This document shows, piece by piece, positions 17,347 to 25,913 of a DNA stretch of 64,000 bases. Source of the DNA: Mesorhizobium denitrificans. Lineage in GTDB: Bacteria; Pseudomonadota; Alphaproteobacteria; Rhizobiales; Rhizobiaceae. The stretch's first letter is position 1. Every line of letters begins with the position of its first letter. Position numbers and translations under genes: made by a program. The notes beneath the pieces were generated by a model. It made no database searches and had not been told where the DNA came from. It saw only the letters and a program-made list of their open reading frames with translations. The stretch lies in the NCBI RefSeq assembly GCF_003403035.1, contig NZ_QURN01000005.1:186001-250000 (forward strand), read 5' to 3'.

Positions 17347-19125
17347 CTAAACGAGTTCTCTGCCCTTGGCGTCGATGGCGTTCGCCACGGCTTCGTCGGT
17401 GGCCTCATCAGGCAGCAACATTTCATTATGCGCCTTGCCTGACGGTATCATCGGGAAGCAGTTGGCGAGCGCCGCGACACGGCAATCGAAGATCACCGGC
17501 TTGTTGACGGAGATCATTTCCTTGATCGCATCGTCCAGTTCGTCCGGCTTGTCGCAACGAATGCCGTGACCCCCATATGCTTCCGCCAACTTCACGAAAT
17601 CCGGCATCGCTTCCGTATAGGAATGCGACAGTCGGTTGCCGTGCAACAGCTGCTGCCACTGGCGCACCATGCCCATATATTGATTGTTCAGGATGAAGAT
17701 TTTGATTGGCGCATCATACTGCACCGCCGCGCTCATTTCCTGAATGGTCATCTGAACGGACGCATCGCCCGCAATGTCGATAACCAGCGATTCCGGGTGC
17801 GCGATCTGCACACCCAGCGCCGCTGGCAGGCCATAGCCCATCGTGCCAAGACCGCCCGACGTCATCCAGCGATTGGGCTTGTCGAAACCAAATAGCTGCG
17901 CGGCCCACATCTGGTGCTGGCCGACCTCGGTGGTGATGTAAGTGTCCTTATCCCTGGTCAGTTCAAACAGCCGCTCAATGGCGTATTGCGGCATGATGAC
18001 GTCTTTGTTCTTCGTGTAGGCAAACGAGTTGCGCGCACGCCAGCGCGCGATCTGCTCCCACCACGGATACAGTTCTTTCTTGTCCTTGCGGGCGGTCGCG
18101 CGCCACAGGCGAACCATATCTTCCAGCACCAGACCGACATCACCAAGGATCGGGATATCAACGCGGACATTCTTGTTCAGCGACGACGGATCGATATCGA
18201 TGTGGATCTTCTTCGAGTTCGGCGAGAACGCATTCAGGCGACCAGTGATACGATCGTCGAAACGCGCACCGATGCAGACCATGACGTCGCAATCATGCAT
18301 CACCATGTTGGCTTCATAAGAGCCGTGCATGCCGAGCATTCCCAGCCAGTTTTTGCCCGACGCCGGATAAGCGCCCAGACCCATGAGAGTCGAGGTGATG
18401 GGGAAGCCGGTGAGGTCAACCAATTCGCGCAGCAAATGGCTGGCCTCAGGCCCGGAATTGATGACGCCACCGCCGGAGTAGATGACCGGACGCTTGGCTT
18501 TGGACATCAAATCAACAGCTGCCTTGATCTGCTCGAGGTCACCCTGCGTTTTCGGCTGATAGCTTGTGCGTGGCGCCATTTCGGGCGGCGTGTAAATGCC
18601 CTTGGCGAACTGCACATCTTTCGGCACATCGACAACGACCGGACCGGGGCGGCCCGTGGTGGCGACGACGAACGCCTGATGCAAAATGCGCGACAGATCG
18701 TTCACGTCTTTCACCAGCCAATTGTGCTTGGTGCAGGGCCGCGTGATGCCAACCGTATCGCATTCCTGAAAAGCGTCCGAGCCGATGAGCGAGGTTGGCA
18801 CCTGACCCGTGATGCAGACCAACGGAATAGAGTCCATCAATGCGTCTTGCAGCGGTGTGACGGCATTGGTTGCGCCCGGCCCCGACGTGACCAGCATGAC
18901 GCCCGGCTTGCCGGTGGAGCGAGCATAACCTTCTGCGGCGTGCCCTGCCCCCTGCTCATGACGCACAAGAATGTGCTGGATGTCATCCTGCTGGAACAGC
19001 TCGTCGTAAATCGGAAGGACCGCGCCGCCGGGATAGCCAAACAGGTGCTGGACTCCGTTGTCCTTCAATGCCTGCACCACCATTTCGGCGCCGGTCATTT
19101 CTCGCCGTTCGCTCTGCTTGCTCAT
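17347..19125 (-). CDS. ilvB: Acetolactate synthase large (catalytic) subunit
   Basis: 592 residues with the thiamine-diphosphate enzyme layout. The PYR domain carries the catalytic Glu57 in RHEQGAGHAAEGYAR; the central FAD-binding domain follows; the PP domain has the ThDP/Mg2+ motif GDASVQMTIQEM...NNQYMGMVRQWQ. It joins two pyruvates, or pyruvate and 2-oxobutyrate, as the first common step of branched-chain amino acid synthesis. The C-terminal PSGKAHNEMLL is the usual end. Upstream is a leader peptide and terminator indicating attenuation. Its partner ilvN follows; ilvC is 11 kb away at 5262-6281. Confidence 0.97.
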   Translation of the reverse strand: MSKQSERREMTGAEMVVQALKDNGVQHLFGYPGGAVLPIYDELFQQDDIQHILVRHEQGAGHAAEGYARSTGKPGVMLVTSGPGATNAVTPLQDALMDSIPLVCITGQVPTSLIGSDAFQECDTVGITRPCTKHNWLVKDVNDLSRILHQAFVVATTGRPGPVVVDVPKDVQFAKGIYTPPEMAPRTSYQPKTQGDLEQIKAAVDLMSKAKRPVIYSGGGVINSGPEASHLLRELVDLTGFPITSTLMGLGAYPASGKNWLGMLGMHGSYEANMVMHDCDVMVCIGARFDDRITGRLNAFSPNSKKIHIDIDPSSLNKNVRVDIPILGDVGLVLEDMVRLWRATARKDKKELYPWWEQIARWRARNSFAYTKNKDVIMPQYAIERLFELTRDKDTYITTEVGQHQMWAAQLFGFDKPNRWMTSGGLGTMGYGLPAALGVQIAHPESLVIDIAGDASVQMTIQEMSAAVQYDAPIKIFILNNQYMGMVRQWQQLLHGNRLSHSYTEAMPDFVKLAEAYGGHGIRCDKPDELDDAIKEMISVNKPVIFDCRVAALANCFPMIPSGKAHNEMLLPDEATDEAVANAIDAKGRELV

Positions 19126-19176
19126 CGGGTCTGGTCCTGTTTTGTCGCTTTGGGTCGTTTAGTTGGAATTTGGGCA

Positions 19177-19200
19177 ATAAAAAAGGCCCCGGTGGGAGCC
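19177..19200 (-). terminator. ilvBN attenuator terminator
   Basis: On the minus strand, GGCTCC-CACC-GGGGCC forms a 6-bp GC stem (one G-U) followed at once by TTTTTT. It lies between the leader peptide stop and the ilvB start, about 50 nt before the latter, which is the expected place for a transcription attenuator. Confidence 0.85.
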
Positions 19201-19234
19201 TGTTTGAAGCGCATGGGAGGAACTTGCCCGGCGG

Positions 19235-19288
19235 TTACACCGCCATGCCCACGCGCCTTCCTACTACAAGAATGAGTGCCATCTTCAT
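19235..19288 (-). CDS. ilvL: ilvBN leader peptide (attenuation)
   Basis: A 17-codon frame, MKMALILVVGRRVGMAV then TAA. It carries Leu-Ile-Leu-Val-Val in a row and two further Val codons, all three amino acids made by the pathway. It ends 34 nt before the terminator hairpin. The overlap GCGCGTGGG near its end can pair with CCCATGCGC downstream, giving an alternative fold; a local hairpin GGCGGT/ACCGCC spans the stop codon. Stalling at the Leu/Ile/Val codons would be expected to favour readthrough into ilvB. There is no strong Shine-Dalgarno sequence; the start lies so close to the proposed promoter that the transcript may be nearly leaderless. Confidence 0.85.
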   Translation of the reverse strand: MKMALILVVGRRVGMAV

Positions 19289-19290
19289 GG

Positions 19291-19326
19291 GCGCGGACAC
19301 TAATTGCGAATGGCGGTAGCTGTCAA
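19291..19326 (-). promoter_or_regulatory. Candidate promoter of the ilvBN operon
   Basis: On the minus strand a consensus -35 box TTGACA (19321-19326) is followed after 17 nt by TTAGTG, a weak -10 box. Transcription would start just before the leader peptide ATG at 19288. The -35 is convincing, the -10 less so. Confidence 0.5.
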
Positions 19327-19451
19327 TGGCGAATTACAATCGAAATTGCATAGAATTTTCAGAGTCTATTTCATTGCGAGTAAACCATCATTTTGCATTC
19401 AGATTTAACCTCATACCCGTAGCGTGACCGAAAACCGGGGATAGCGCAAAC

Positions 19452-21275
19452 ATGTATGAGCAGACCACAGCCGCTGGCGAAGCGACTTCACAAGAGCGAC
19501 GCGACGGAACACAAAATGACGTGCGTTTGCTTGGACACGTTATCCGCTGTGATGGCGCGCGAGCGACGCTGGCGGCAGAAGTCTCCCCCGACGATGGCAA
19601 CGCAACGACTGACCAATGGGTCGTTGGGCGCATGATTTCAATCAACCTCGGCTCCACGCGCACGGTTGGCCTTGTCTATGAAATCGCCAAGACGACGCCT
19701 GAATGGCACGAGGAAGCGAACAACCCGATCGAAATCAGCATCGAACTCGTTGGCGAGGTTCGCGACGTTACGCCCGGCGCGCCGCCGATTTTCGACCGAG
19801 GCATTACCCGCTATCCGCATATCGGCGCAATTGCGCACCGCATCCGCGCCCGCGACCTGAAAGCGATCTACGATCTGGCGGGGCGGCAATCGGTCAATGT
19901 CGGCACACTTTCGCAGGATGAGACGATTGACGCAAACATCGCCATTCAGGATACGCTGACGCGCCACTTCGCGGTTGTGGGAACGACCGGCGTCGGTAAA
20001 TCCACCGCCGTCACGATCCTCCTGCGCCGCGCCATCGAGGCACGCCCGGAACTGCGCGTTCTGGTGTTCGACCCGCACAACGAATTTGGCCCGTCGCTGG
20101 GCGACGTTGCTTTCAGGATCGATGCCGAAACGCTCGACCTGCCCTTCTGGATGTTCAGGCTGGAAGAGTTTGCCGAGGTGCTGTTCCGTGGTCGCGAGAT
20201 CGATATGGATGAAGTCGAGATTTTGCGCGATATCATTCCGATGGCAAAACAGCATTACCGCACACCCGGCGCAGGGTTGATGCGACGCGGTGGCGGCAGT
20301 GGCGACGCGCTGACAGCCGATACGCCAGTACCTTACCGCATGGTGGATTTGCTGAAGCTTCTGGACGAGCGCATGGGCGCGCTGGATGCCAAATCCGACC
20401 GCCCGGTTTTCCGCGCACTCAAGGCACGCATCGAATCGGCCATCGTGGACCCGCGCTACAAATTCATGTTCGGCTCGCGCATGATCGAAGACACGATCCA
20501 CGAGACAATCGGCAAGATTTTCCGCCTGCCGCACAATGGCAAGCAGATCACCTGCTTTGAAATGGCGGGTATGCCGTCCGAAATCGTCAACGCTGTGTGC
20601 TCCGTTCTGGCGCGACTTGCGTTCGATCTCACGCTGTGGAGCGAAGGCAAGATGGAACTGCTGGTGCTCTGCGAAGAGGCGCACCGCTACATGCCTGCCG
20701 ACGCGAAACTGGGCTTCGCACCGACCCGTCACGCACTCTCGCGTATCGCGAAGGAAGGCCGTAAATACGGCTGCTATCTCGGTGTCGTGACGCAGCGTCC
20801 GGGCGAGCTCGACTCGACCATTCTTTCGCAGTGCTCCACCGTTTTCGCGATGCGCCTTGCGAACGAAAAAGACCAGGCGATCATCCGCTCGGCAATCGCG
20901 GATTCGTCTGCTTCGACGCTGGCGTTTCTGTCATCCATGGGCCAGCGCGAGGCAATTGCGTTCGGTGAAGGCGTTTCGACCACAATGCGCCTGAAATTCG
21001 TGAAGCTGCGGCGCGATGAGTTGCCGGGGCATCAGGATACAGGCGGCGAAAAGACCAAGCGCGAGGTGGATCTCGTGGCCGTGGTCAATCGTCTGCGCAA
21101 CGTTCCAGATCCGAAGTCATTTGCTGCCGCGCAAGGCTCATTCCTCGAAACGCCAGTGCCACCGGTTACGCCCGGCGCACCATATGCGCCGCGCCCGGCT
21201 GCTCCGGCGGCAAAAGAACCAGAAGCACAGGCAACAGCGCCAACGCCGAGAGCTTTCGGCTTCGGCTCGCGGTAG
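19452..21275 (+). CDS. HerA-like ATPase (DUF87/HAS-barrel)
   Basis: 607 residues. An N-terminal beta-rich HAS barrel (about residues 20-150) precedes a RecA-like motor with Walker A GTTGVGKST at 177-185, the DPHNEFG motif and Walker B LLVLCEEAHRYMP; an arginine-containing segment follows. The C-terminal 60 residues are Pro/Ala-rich and probably disordered. HerA hexamers translocate DNA, in archaea together with the NurA nuclease for end resection, and in bacteria also within defence systems (with Sir2, DUF4297 or NurA). No such partner is adjacent here; the neighbours are housekeeping genes. I regard it as the solo chromosomal HerA of alphaproteobacteria; its task is unknown. Confidence 0.88.
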   Translation: MYEQTTAAGEATSQERRDGTQNDVRLLGHVIRCDGARATLAAEVSPDDGNATTDQWVVGRMISINLGSTRTVGLVYEIAKTTPEWHEEANNPIEISIELVGEVRDVTPGAPPIFDRGITRYPHIGAIAHRIRARDLKAIYDLAGRQSVNVGTLSQDETIDANIAIQDTLTRHFAVVGTTGVGKSTAVTILLRRAIEARPELRVLVFDPHNEFGPSLGDVAFRIDAETLDLPFWMFRLEEFAEVLFRGREIDMDEVEILRDIIPMAKQHYRTPGAGLMRRGGGSGDALTADTPVPYRMVDLLKLLDERMGALDAKSDRPVFRALKARIESAIVDPRYKFMFGSRMIEDTIHETIGKIFRLPHNGKQITCFEMAGMPSEIVNAVCSVLARLAFDLTLWSEGKMELLVLCEEAHRYMPADAKLGFAPTRHALSRIAKEGRKYGCYLGVVTQRPGELDSTILSQCSTVFAMRLANEKDQAIIRSAIADSSASTLAFLSSMGQREAIAFGEGVSTTMRLKFVKLRRDELPGHQDTGGEKTKREVDLVAVVNRLRNVPDPKSFAAAQGSFLETPVPPVTPGAPYAPRPAAPAAKEPEAQATAPTPRAFGFGSR

Positions 21276-21303
21276 TTTCTGTCGGCTGCTCCACCCGCGT
21301 CGT

Positions 21304-22206
21304 TTACCCCATCGGCACGCGCTGCCATTCGGGGCCGAACTGGTTTCGGAACCACGTCATCTGACGCTTGGCGTATTGGCGAGTTGCGGTTTTGGCACGT
21401 GAGATAGCTTCGTCAATGGAAAACTCGCCATCAAGATAAGCGCCCAACTCGCGCAGGCCGATTGCTTTCATAATCGGCAGTAACGGATCGAGCTTGCGGG
21501 ACAGAAGGCTCTCGGCTTCCGCTAACGCGCCCTGCTCCATCATGAGATCAAACCGGCGCGCGATACGCTCGGCAAGCGCCTGACGTTCAGGCTCGATGAC
21601 AATAGCTCTGGCGGATGCGAGGTCGACCAACGGCGTTTCGCGCTGTTGCTGCCAATGCAGAATCGAGCGTTCCGACGCCTCCAGAACTTCCAGCGCGCGA
21701 ACAATGCGCTGGCCATCGGTATTGCGAAGCCGCGCAGCCGTTTCGGGGTCGCGCTCGGACAGCACTGCGTGAAGAGAAGCCGCGCCCTCGGCCTGCGCCC
21801 GTCCCCGCCAATGCGCACGAATCTCGGAGGGTATCGCTGGCATGGATGATAGCCCCTCGGTGAGCGAGGTGAAATATAGCCCCGTTCCACCGACGAAGAT
21901 CGGCGCGCGGCCTTTCAGTACGACCCCCTCGACATCGCGCAGCCATTCGGCGGTCGAATAGGCATGTTCGGGCGGCCCATGCCCATATAGCCGATGATCA
22001 GCGGCATTCAGGTCTACATCGTCGGGGCGCGCGGTCAACAGGCGTAGCCCGTCATAGACCTGCATGGAATCCGCATTGATAATCACGCCATCACGCTCGT
22101 GCGCAAAGCGCAGTGCAAGCGCCGACTTGCCGCTGGCGGTCGGTCCGGCTATCAAAATCGCATTCTTCAACAGGCCCTCGTGCCTATTTGCCTTGGGCTC
22201 ACCCAT
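21304..22206 (-). CDS. miaA: tRNA dimethylallyltransferase
   Basis: 300 residues with the P-loop GPTASGKS near residue 20, the substrate motifs [18 protein letters not shown] and [17 protein letters not shown], and the C-terminal [16 protein letters not shown]. It transfers an isopentenyl group to A37 of tRNAs reading UNN codons, improving decoding. The ATG at 22206 overlaps, head to head, the ATG of serB (22205). A TTG at 22170 with GAGG five bases before it fits the true beginning of conserved sequence ([11 protein letters not shown]) and would leave 34 nt between the genes; I cannot decide between the two starts. Confidence 0.95.
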   Translation of the reverse strand: MGEPKANRHEGLLKNAILIAGPTASGKSALALRFAHERDGVIINADSMQVYDGLRLLTARPDDVDLNAADHRLYGHGPPEHAYSTAEWLRDVEGVVLKGRAPIFVGGTGLYFTSLTEGLSSMPAIPSEIRAHWRGRAQAEGAASLHAVLSERDPETAARLRNTDGQRIVRALEVLEASERSILHWQQQRETPLVDLASARAIVIEPERQALAERIARRFDLMMEQGALAEAESLLSRKLDPLLPIMKAIGLRELGAYLDGEFSIDEAISRAKTATRQYAKRQMTWFRNQFGPEWQRVPMG

Positions 22207-23092
22207 GCCGCTAATCGTTACCCTCATTTCCAATCCTGTCGGACGCGCATTGTCATCCGACCTCGCTGCGCAAGCCGCATCTGCCATCCGCGCGAATGCG
22301 CCAGATTGGCTCGGCGCGGGCATAGCCTGTGATCTCACCCCCGATGCAGCATTGACCGCAGCAGAATGCAACAGCCACGTAGCGGCGGCGCTGGCGGGCC
22401 AGCCCATCGATATTGTCGTGCACGATGCCGCGACGCGACGCAAGAAGCTGCTGATTGCAGACATGGATTCGACCATGATCGATCAGGAATGCATCGACGA
22501 ACTGGCCGACGTAGTGGGCGTGAAGGAACGCGTCGCGGCAATTACCGAGCGTTCAATGAATGGCGAAATTGAATTCGAGCCCGCACTGCGCGAACGCGTG
22601 GCGCTGCTGAAAGGACTGAATGCGAACGTGATCGACCGGATTATCGCCAACCGCATCACACTGGCGGCGGGCGGGCGCGAACTCGTGCAGACTATGCGCG
22701 CTAACGGATGCTGGACGGCGCTGGTCTCGGGTGGCTTCGATGTGTTCACCGGGCCGATTGCAGCGAAGCTTGGCTTTGACGAAAACCGCGCCAATCATCT
22801 GATATCGGCGGATGGCAAGTTGGCGGGCACCGTACGCGACCCGATTTTAGGGCGCGAGGCAAAGGCCGTGGCGCTGAACGAGATTTCGGCGCGACTAGGG
22901 TTGACGCCAGCCGACGCAATAGCAGTGGGCGACGGCGCAAACGACCTCGACATGATCCGTCTGGCAGGCACCGGCGTTGCGCTGCACGCCAAGCCGACCG
23001 TGGCAGCACAGGCGCGGATGCGGATCGACCACAGCGACCTGACCGCCCTGCTCTACATTCAAGGCTATCGGCAGGCGCAATTCGTGGCGTGA
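22205..23092 (+). CDS. serB: Phosphoserine phosphatase
   Basis: 295 residues. An N-terminal ACT-like segment of about 80 residues is followed by a HAD domain with the nucleophile motif DMDSTMID, motif [16 protein letters not shown], the conserved Lys region, and motif [16 protein letters not shown]. It removes phosphate from phosphoserine, the last step of serine synthesis. The frame is open 47 codons further upstream but that part is the reverse of miaA. The start [11 protein letters not shown] is the normal SerB beginning. It ends before an intergenic palindrome at 23121. Confidence 0.95.
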   Translation: MPLIVTLISNPVGRALSSDLAAQAASAIRANAPDWLGAGIACDLTPDAALTAAECNSHVAAALAGQPIDIVVHDAATRRKKLLIADMDSTMIDQECIDELADVVGVKERVAAITERSMNGEIEFEPALRERVALLKGLNANVIDRIIANRITLAAGGRELVQTMRANGCWTALVSGGFDVFTGPIAAKLGFDENRANHLISADGKLAGTVRDPILGREAKAVALNEISARLGLTPADAIAVGDGANDLDMIRLAGTGVALHAKPTVAAQARMRIDHSDLTALLYIQGYRQAQFVA

Positions 23093-23120
23093 AGCGACAA
23101 ATATCTGATTATCGCGGCAG

Positions 23121-23143
23121 ATCCTCGGGGCAAGCCCGAGGAT
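23121..23143. repeat. Intergenic palindrome, second copy (ATCCTCGGG-GCAAG-CCCGAGGAT)
   Basis: Perfect 9-bp arms at 23121-23129 and 23135-23143 with loop GCAAG. It is the same family as 4453-4475 and lies between the converging serB and degP genes, where it may mark transcript ends. Confidence 0.7.
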
Positions 23144-23187
23144 AAGGGTTTTACTATTCGATCAACCGGTTACGCACATTTTCGGAC

Positions 23188-24675
23188 TCAATCCATCCGC
23201 ATTGTCACGAAGCGCAATTCGCCGTTCTTCGATGCGAGCATCAGCAGCGCGTTCTTGCGGCCCTGCTGTTTGAGCTTCGAAATGCGCTCTGCAACTTCCT
23301 TCGGAGTCTTGACTGACTCTTGCGCGATTTCCGTGATGACTTCACCGACGACGACGCCGCGCTCGGCCGCAACGGAGTCCGGCTTAACTTCTGTCACGAC
23401 AACGCCGACCACATCCTTGCCGATGCCGAATTTCTCGCGAGCGGCATCATCCAGATCGCCAACAGTCATGCCCAGCACAGTCGTAGCTTCGGCAGGCTTT
23501 TGGGCAGGTTTCTGCGTGTCGTCTGCGGCTGAGCCTTCATCCAGCTTTTCGCCGTCTTCAAGACGTCCAAGCGTGACCTTTACGGTCTGCTCGACGCCCT
23601 TACGAACGATTACGATTTCGACTTCCTTGCCCACCGGGCTTTCCGCGACAATGCGGGGAAGATCGCGCATTTCATCAATGTCACGGCCATCGAACTTGAT
23701 GATGACGTCGCCAGCCTGAATCGTGCCATCCTTGATCGGGCCGCCATTGATCGTGCCAGCCACCAGCGCACCCTTTGCGCCCTTCATGCCGAGGCTTTCG
23801 GCGATTTCGTCCGTGACCGGCTGGATACGCACACCGAGCCAGCCGCGGCGCGTTTCACCAAACTCACCAAGTTGGGCAACGACACCCTGCGCAATCTGCG
23901 ACGGAATGGAGAAGCCAATTCCGATGGAGCCGCCGCTTGGCGAAATGATTGCCGTGTTGATGCCGATGACTTCGCCATCCATGTTGAACAGCGGTCCGCC
24001 CGAGTTGCCGCGATTGATTGCAGCATCGGTCTGGAGGAAATCGTCATATGGACCGGAGTTGATGTCGCGATTGCGCGCAGACACGATGCCGACCGTGACG
24101 GTGCCGCCAAGGCCGAATGGGTTGCCGATCGCCATCACCCAATCGCCAACGCGCATCTTGTTGGAATCACCAAATTTGACCGCCTTGAGCGTCTTTGCGC
24201 CGGGATTGACCTTGAGCAGCGCAATGTCGGTCTTGGTGTCGGTGCCGACCAAATCAGCCTTGAGTTTGGAGCCGTCCGAGAAATTGACCTCGATGTCATC
24301 GGCATCGGCAATGACGTGATTGTTCGTGACAATCAGCCCCTTGGCTGAATCCACGACAAAGCCAGAGCCGAGCGACTGCGCAGTTTGCGGGCCGCTATCC
24401 TGCTCGCCGTCCTCGCGGTTCTTGAAGAATTCGTCGAAATAATCCTGAAAGGGCGAACCATCCGGCAGCTTCGGCATCGGCACCGCTTCGGGCCCGCCGC
24501 TCTTTGAACGCTGCGAACTGGAAATGTTCACGACAGAAGGCATCAGCCCTTCGGCCAGATCGGCCACTGATTCTGGACCCTTCGCGAAAGCCGGAATGCT
24601 CGTCGCGGGTAAGGTTGCCGCTCCCAACATGAGCGCCGCGCTCATGGCCAATACATAGCTGCGGAGTCTGGTCAT
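23188..24675 (-). CDS. DegP/HtrA-family Do serine protease
   Basis: 495 residues. A signal peptide ends near PAFAKG; a trypsin-like domain carries the triad His120 (TNNHVI), Asp150 (KTDIALL) and Ser225 (GNSGGPLF); two PDZ domains follow (about 265-355 and 390-490). The layout is that of periplasmic DegP/DegQ, which degrades or refolds misfolded envelope proteins. The linker between triad and the first helix region is Gly/Asp-rich. It sits downstream of the hflKC-DUF2065 operon on the same strand but behind a terminator-like hairpin (24749-24773), so it likely has its own promoter. GGAGG precedes the ATG. Confidence 0.95.
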   Translation of the reverse strand: MTRLRSYVLAMSAALMLGAATLPATSIPAFAKGPESVADLAEGLMPSVVNISSSQRSKSGGPEAVPMPKLPDGSPFQDYFDEFFKNREDGEQDSGPQTAQSLGSGFVVDSAKGLIVTNNHVIADADDIEVNFSDGSKLKADLVGTDTKTDIALLKVNPGAKTLKAVKFGDSNKMRVGDWVMAIGNPFGLGGTVTVGIVSARNRDINSGPYDDFLQTDAAINRGNSGGPLFNMDGEVIGINTAIISPSGGSIGIGFSIPSQIAQGVVAQLGEFGETRRGWLGVRIQPVTDEIAESLGMKGAKGALVAGTINGGPIKDGTIQAGDVIIKFDGRDIDEMRDLPRIVAESPVGKEVEIVIVRKGVEQTVKVTLGRLEDGEKLDEGSAADDTQKPAQKPAEATTVLGMTVGDLDDAAREKFGIGKDVVGVVVTEVKPDSVAAERGVVVGEVITEIAQESVKTPKEVAERISKLKQQGRKNALLMLASKNGELRFVTMRMD

Positions 24676-24748
24676 CGAAAAAGCGCCTCCCGGCAGTCGT
24701 GATGTTGGCGGAATTTCAGCCCGCCGGTTCTTGGATAAAAATGGGGCG

Positions 24749-24773
24749 GGTTTGGGGCTTTAGGCTCCAAACC
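24749..24773 (-). terminator. Terminator-like hairpin after the hflK-hflC-DUF2065 operon
   Basis: A 10-bp stem (GGTTTGGGGC with GCTCCAAACC, one G-U pair) around loop TTTAG. On the minus strand it is followed after 7 nt by TTTTTAT. It lies 15 nt past the DUF2065 stop. Confidence 0.6.
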
Positions 24774-24788
24774 GCTGTTTCGTGATAA

Positions 24789-24974
24789 TCAGCCATGCGC
24801 CAACCAAACAATCAGCACGCCAGCCGCCATTGCAGCAATGCCCGAAATTCTGAGCACAGGTTCTGGCATCTCGATCATATCGCGGGCCAAACGCTTCGCA
24901 GCGTTTGGAAACCCTCCATAAACCAGACCTTCGAACACCAAAACCAGCCCGACAGCCGTGAATAAGTACTCCAC
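24789..24974 (-). CDS. DUF2065 small membrane protein
   Basis: 61 residues with two predicted membrane helices (about residues 4-20 and 40-58) separated by a basic loop, AAKRLARDMIEMPEPVLRISG, the hallmark of DUF2065 (YjeT-like). It starts with GTG three bases after the hflC stop, so it is the third gene of the hflK-hflC operon; such proteins are regularly found there. Its function is not known; an accessory role with the HflKC/FtsH complex is a guess from position. Confidence 0.85.
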   Translation of the reverse strand: MEYLFTAVGLVLVFEGLVYGGFPNAAKRLARDMIEMPEPVLRISGIAAMAAGVLIVWLAHG

Positions 24975-24977
24975 GGA

Positions 24978-25913
24978 CTATTGGGCCGGCGCAGGCGTAG
25001 CTGGAGTTGCAGGCGCTTGCGCGCCAGCCGGCACGTTTCCACCGGAATTCTTGAAATACCGGAAGAACTCGGAATCCGGCGACAGCAGCATGGTGGTGCC
25101 CTGCCCGTCGAGCGCCTGTGTATAGGCATTCATCGAGCGATAGAATTCAAAGAATTCCGGGTCACGGCCAAACGCCTCGGCGAAAGTCTTGTTACGTTCA
25201 GCTTCGCCTTGACCACGCACGATTTCCGCGTCGCGCTGGGCAGCGGCAACGATTTCGACAACCTCACGATCCGCACGCGCCTTAATACGCTGCGCGGCCT
25301 CACGACCGTTTGCGCGAAGCCTTTCGGCCTCAGCAAGACGCTCGGCCTTCATACGCTCATAGGTCTGCTGCGAGACTTCCGCCGTCAGGTCGGTACGGCG
25401 AATGCGTACATCCTTGATTTCAAGGCCAAGCGACATCGCGTCAGGCGCTATCTGTTGCTGGACTTCGCCCATCATGACACCGCGTTCTTCCGACAGCGCC
25501 GCCTCGAAACCGCGCTGGCCATATACACGGCGCAATGCAGCGTCGAGACGCGTGCGAATACGCTGTTCAGCAAGGCTGACCTGACCGGAAACCGCTGCGC
25601 GGAAACGGCGAGGATCGGCAATGCGATAAGCGACGAACGCATCGACATCATAGAACTTGCCGCCTGACACCTGCACACGGATGTTGTCCATGTCGAAGCG
25701 CATCAGGCGATCTTCGATGATCTGGACATTGTCAGCGTCAAACATGCCGAAGGGCAGCTTGAAATAAATGCCCGGATCGCTTTTTACGTCGACGATTTCG
25801 CCGAAGCGCAGGACGATTGCCTGCTCGCGCTCGTTCACCACGAATACGGACGAATAGACGAGAACGGCGATAATAGCGATGGCTGCGCCGATGATCTGGA
25901 GACGGGTCAACAT
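24978..25913 (-). CDS. hflC: HflC, membrane regulator of FtsH
   Basis: 311 residues. A single N-terminal membrane helix is followed by an SPFH/prohibitin domain (NEREQAIVLRFGEIVDV onward) and a long helical, Ala/Glu-rich stretch (MKAERLAEAERLRANGREAAQRIKARADREV). The C-terminus is Pro/Ala-rich and longer than usual. With HflK it forms the large cage around the FtsH protease in the inner membrane and limits its degradation of membrane proteins. Its start overlaps the hflK stop by one base. No protease active site is present, as expected. Confidence 0.95.
   Translation of the reverse strand: MLTRLQIIGAAIAIIAVLVYSSVFVVNEREQAIVLRFGEIVDVKSDPGIYFKLPFGMFDADNVQIIEDRLMRFDMDNIRVQVSGGKFYDVDAFVAYRIADPRRFRAAVSGQVSLAEQRIRTRLDAALRRVYGQRGFEAALSEERGVMMGEVQQQIAPDAMSLGLEIKDVRIRRTDLTAEVSQQTYERMKAERLAEAERLRANGREAAQRIKARADREVVEIVAAAQRDAEIVRGQGEAERNKTFAEAFGRDPEFFEFYRSMNAYTQALDGQGTTMLLSPDSEFFRYFKNSGGNVPAGAQAPATPATPAPAQ

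Noticed and set aside
19383-19451. Riboswitch or leader before the HerA gene
   Set aside because: The 70-nt spacer shows no repeated pairing or terminator.
24725-24750. Heat-shock (RpoH) promoter before degP, from CCCCATTT
   Set aside because: No convincing CTTGAA box lies at the right distance; the motif is better explained as the tail of a terminator.
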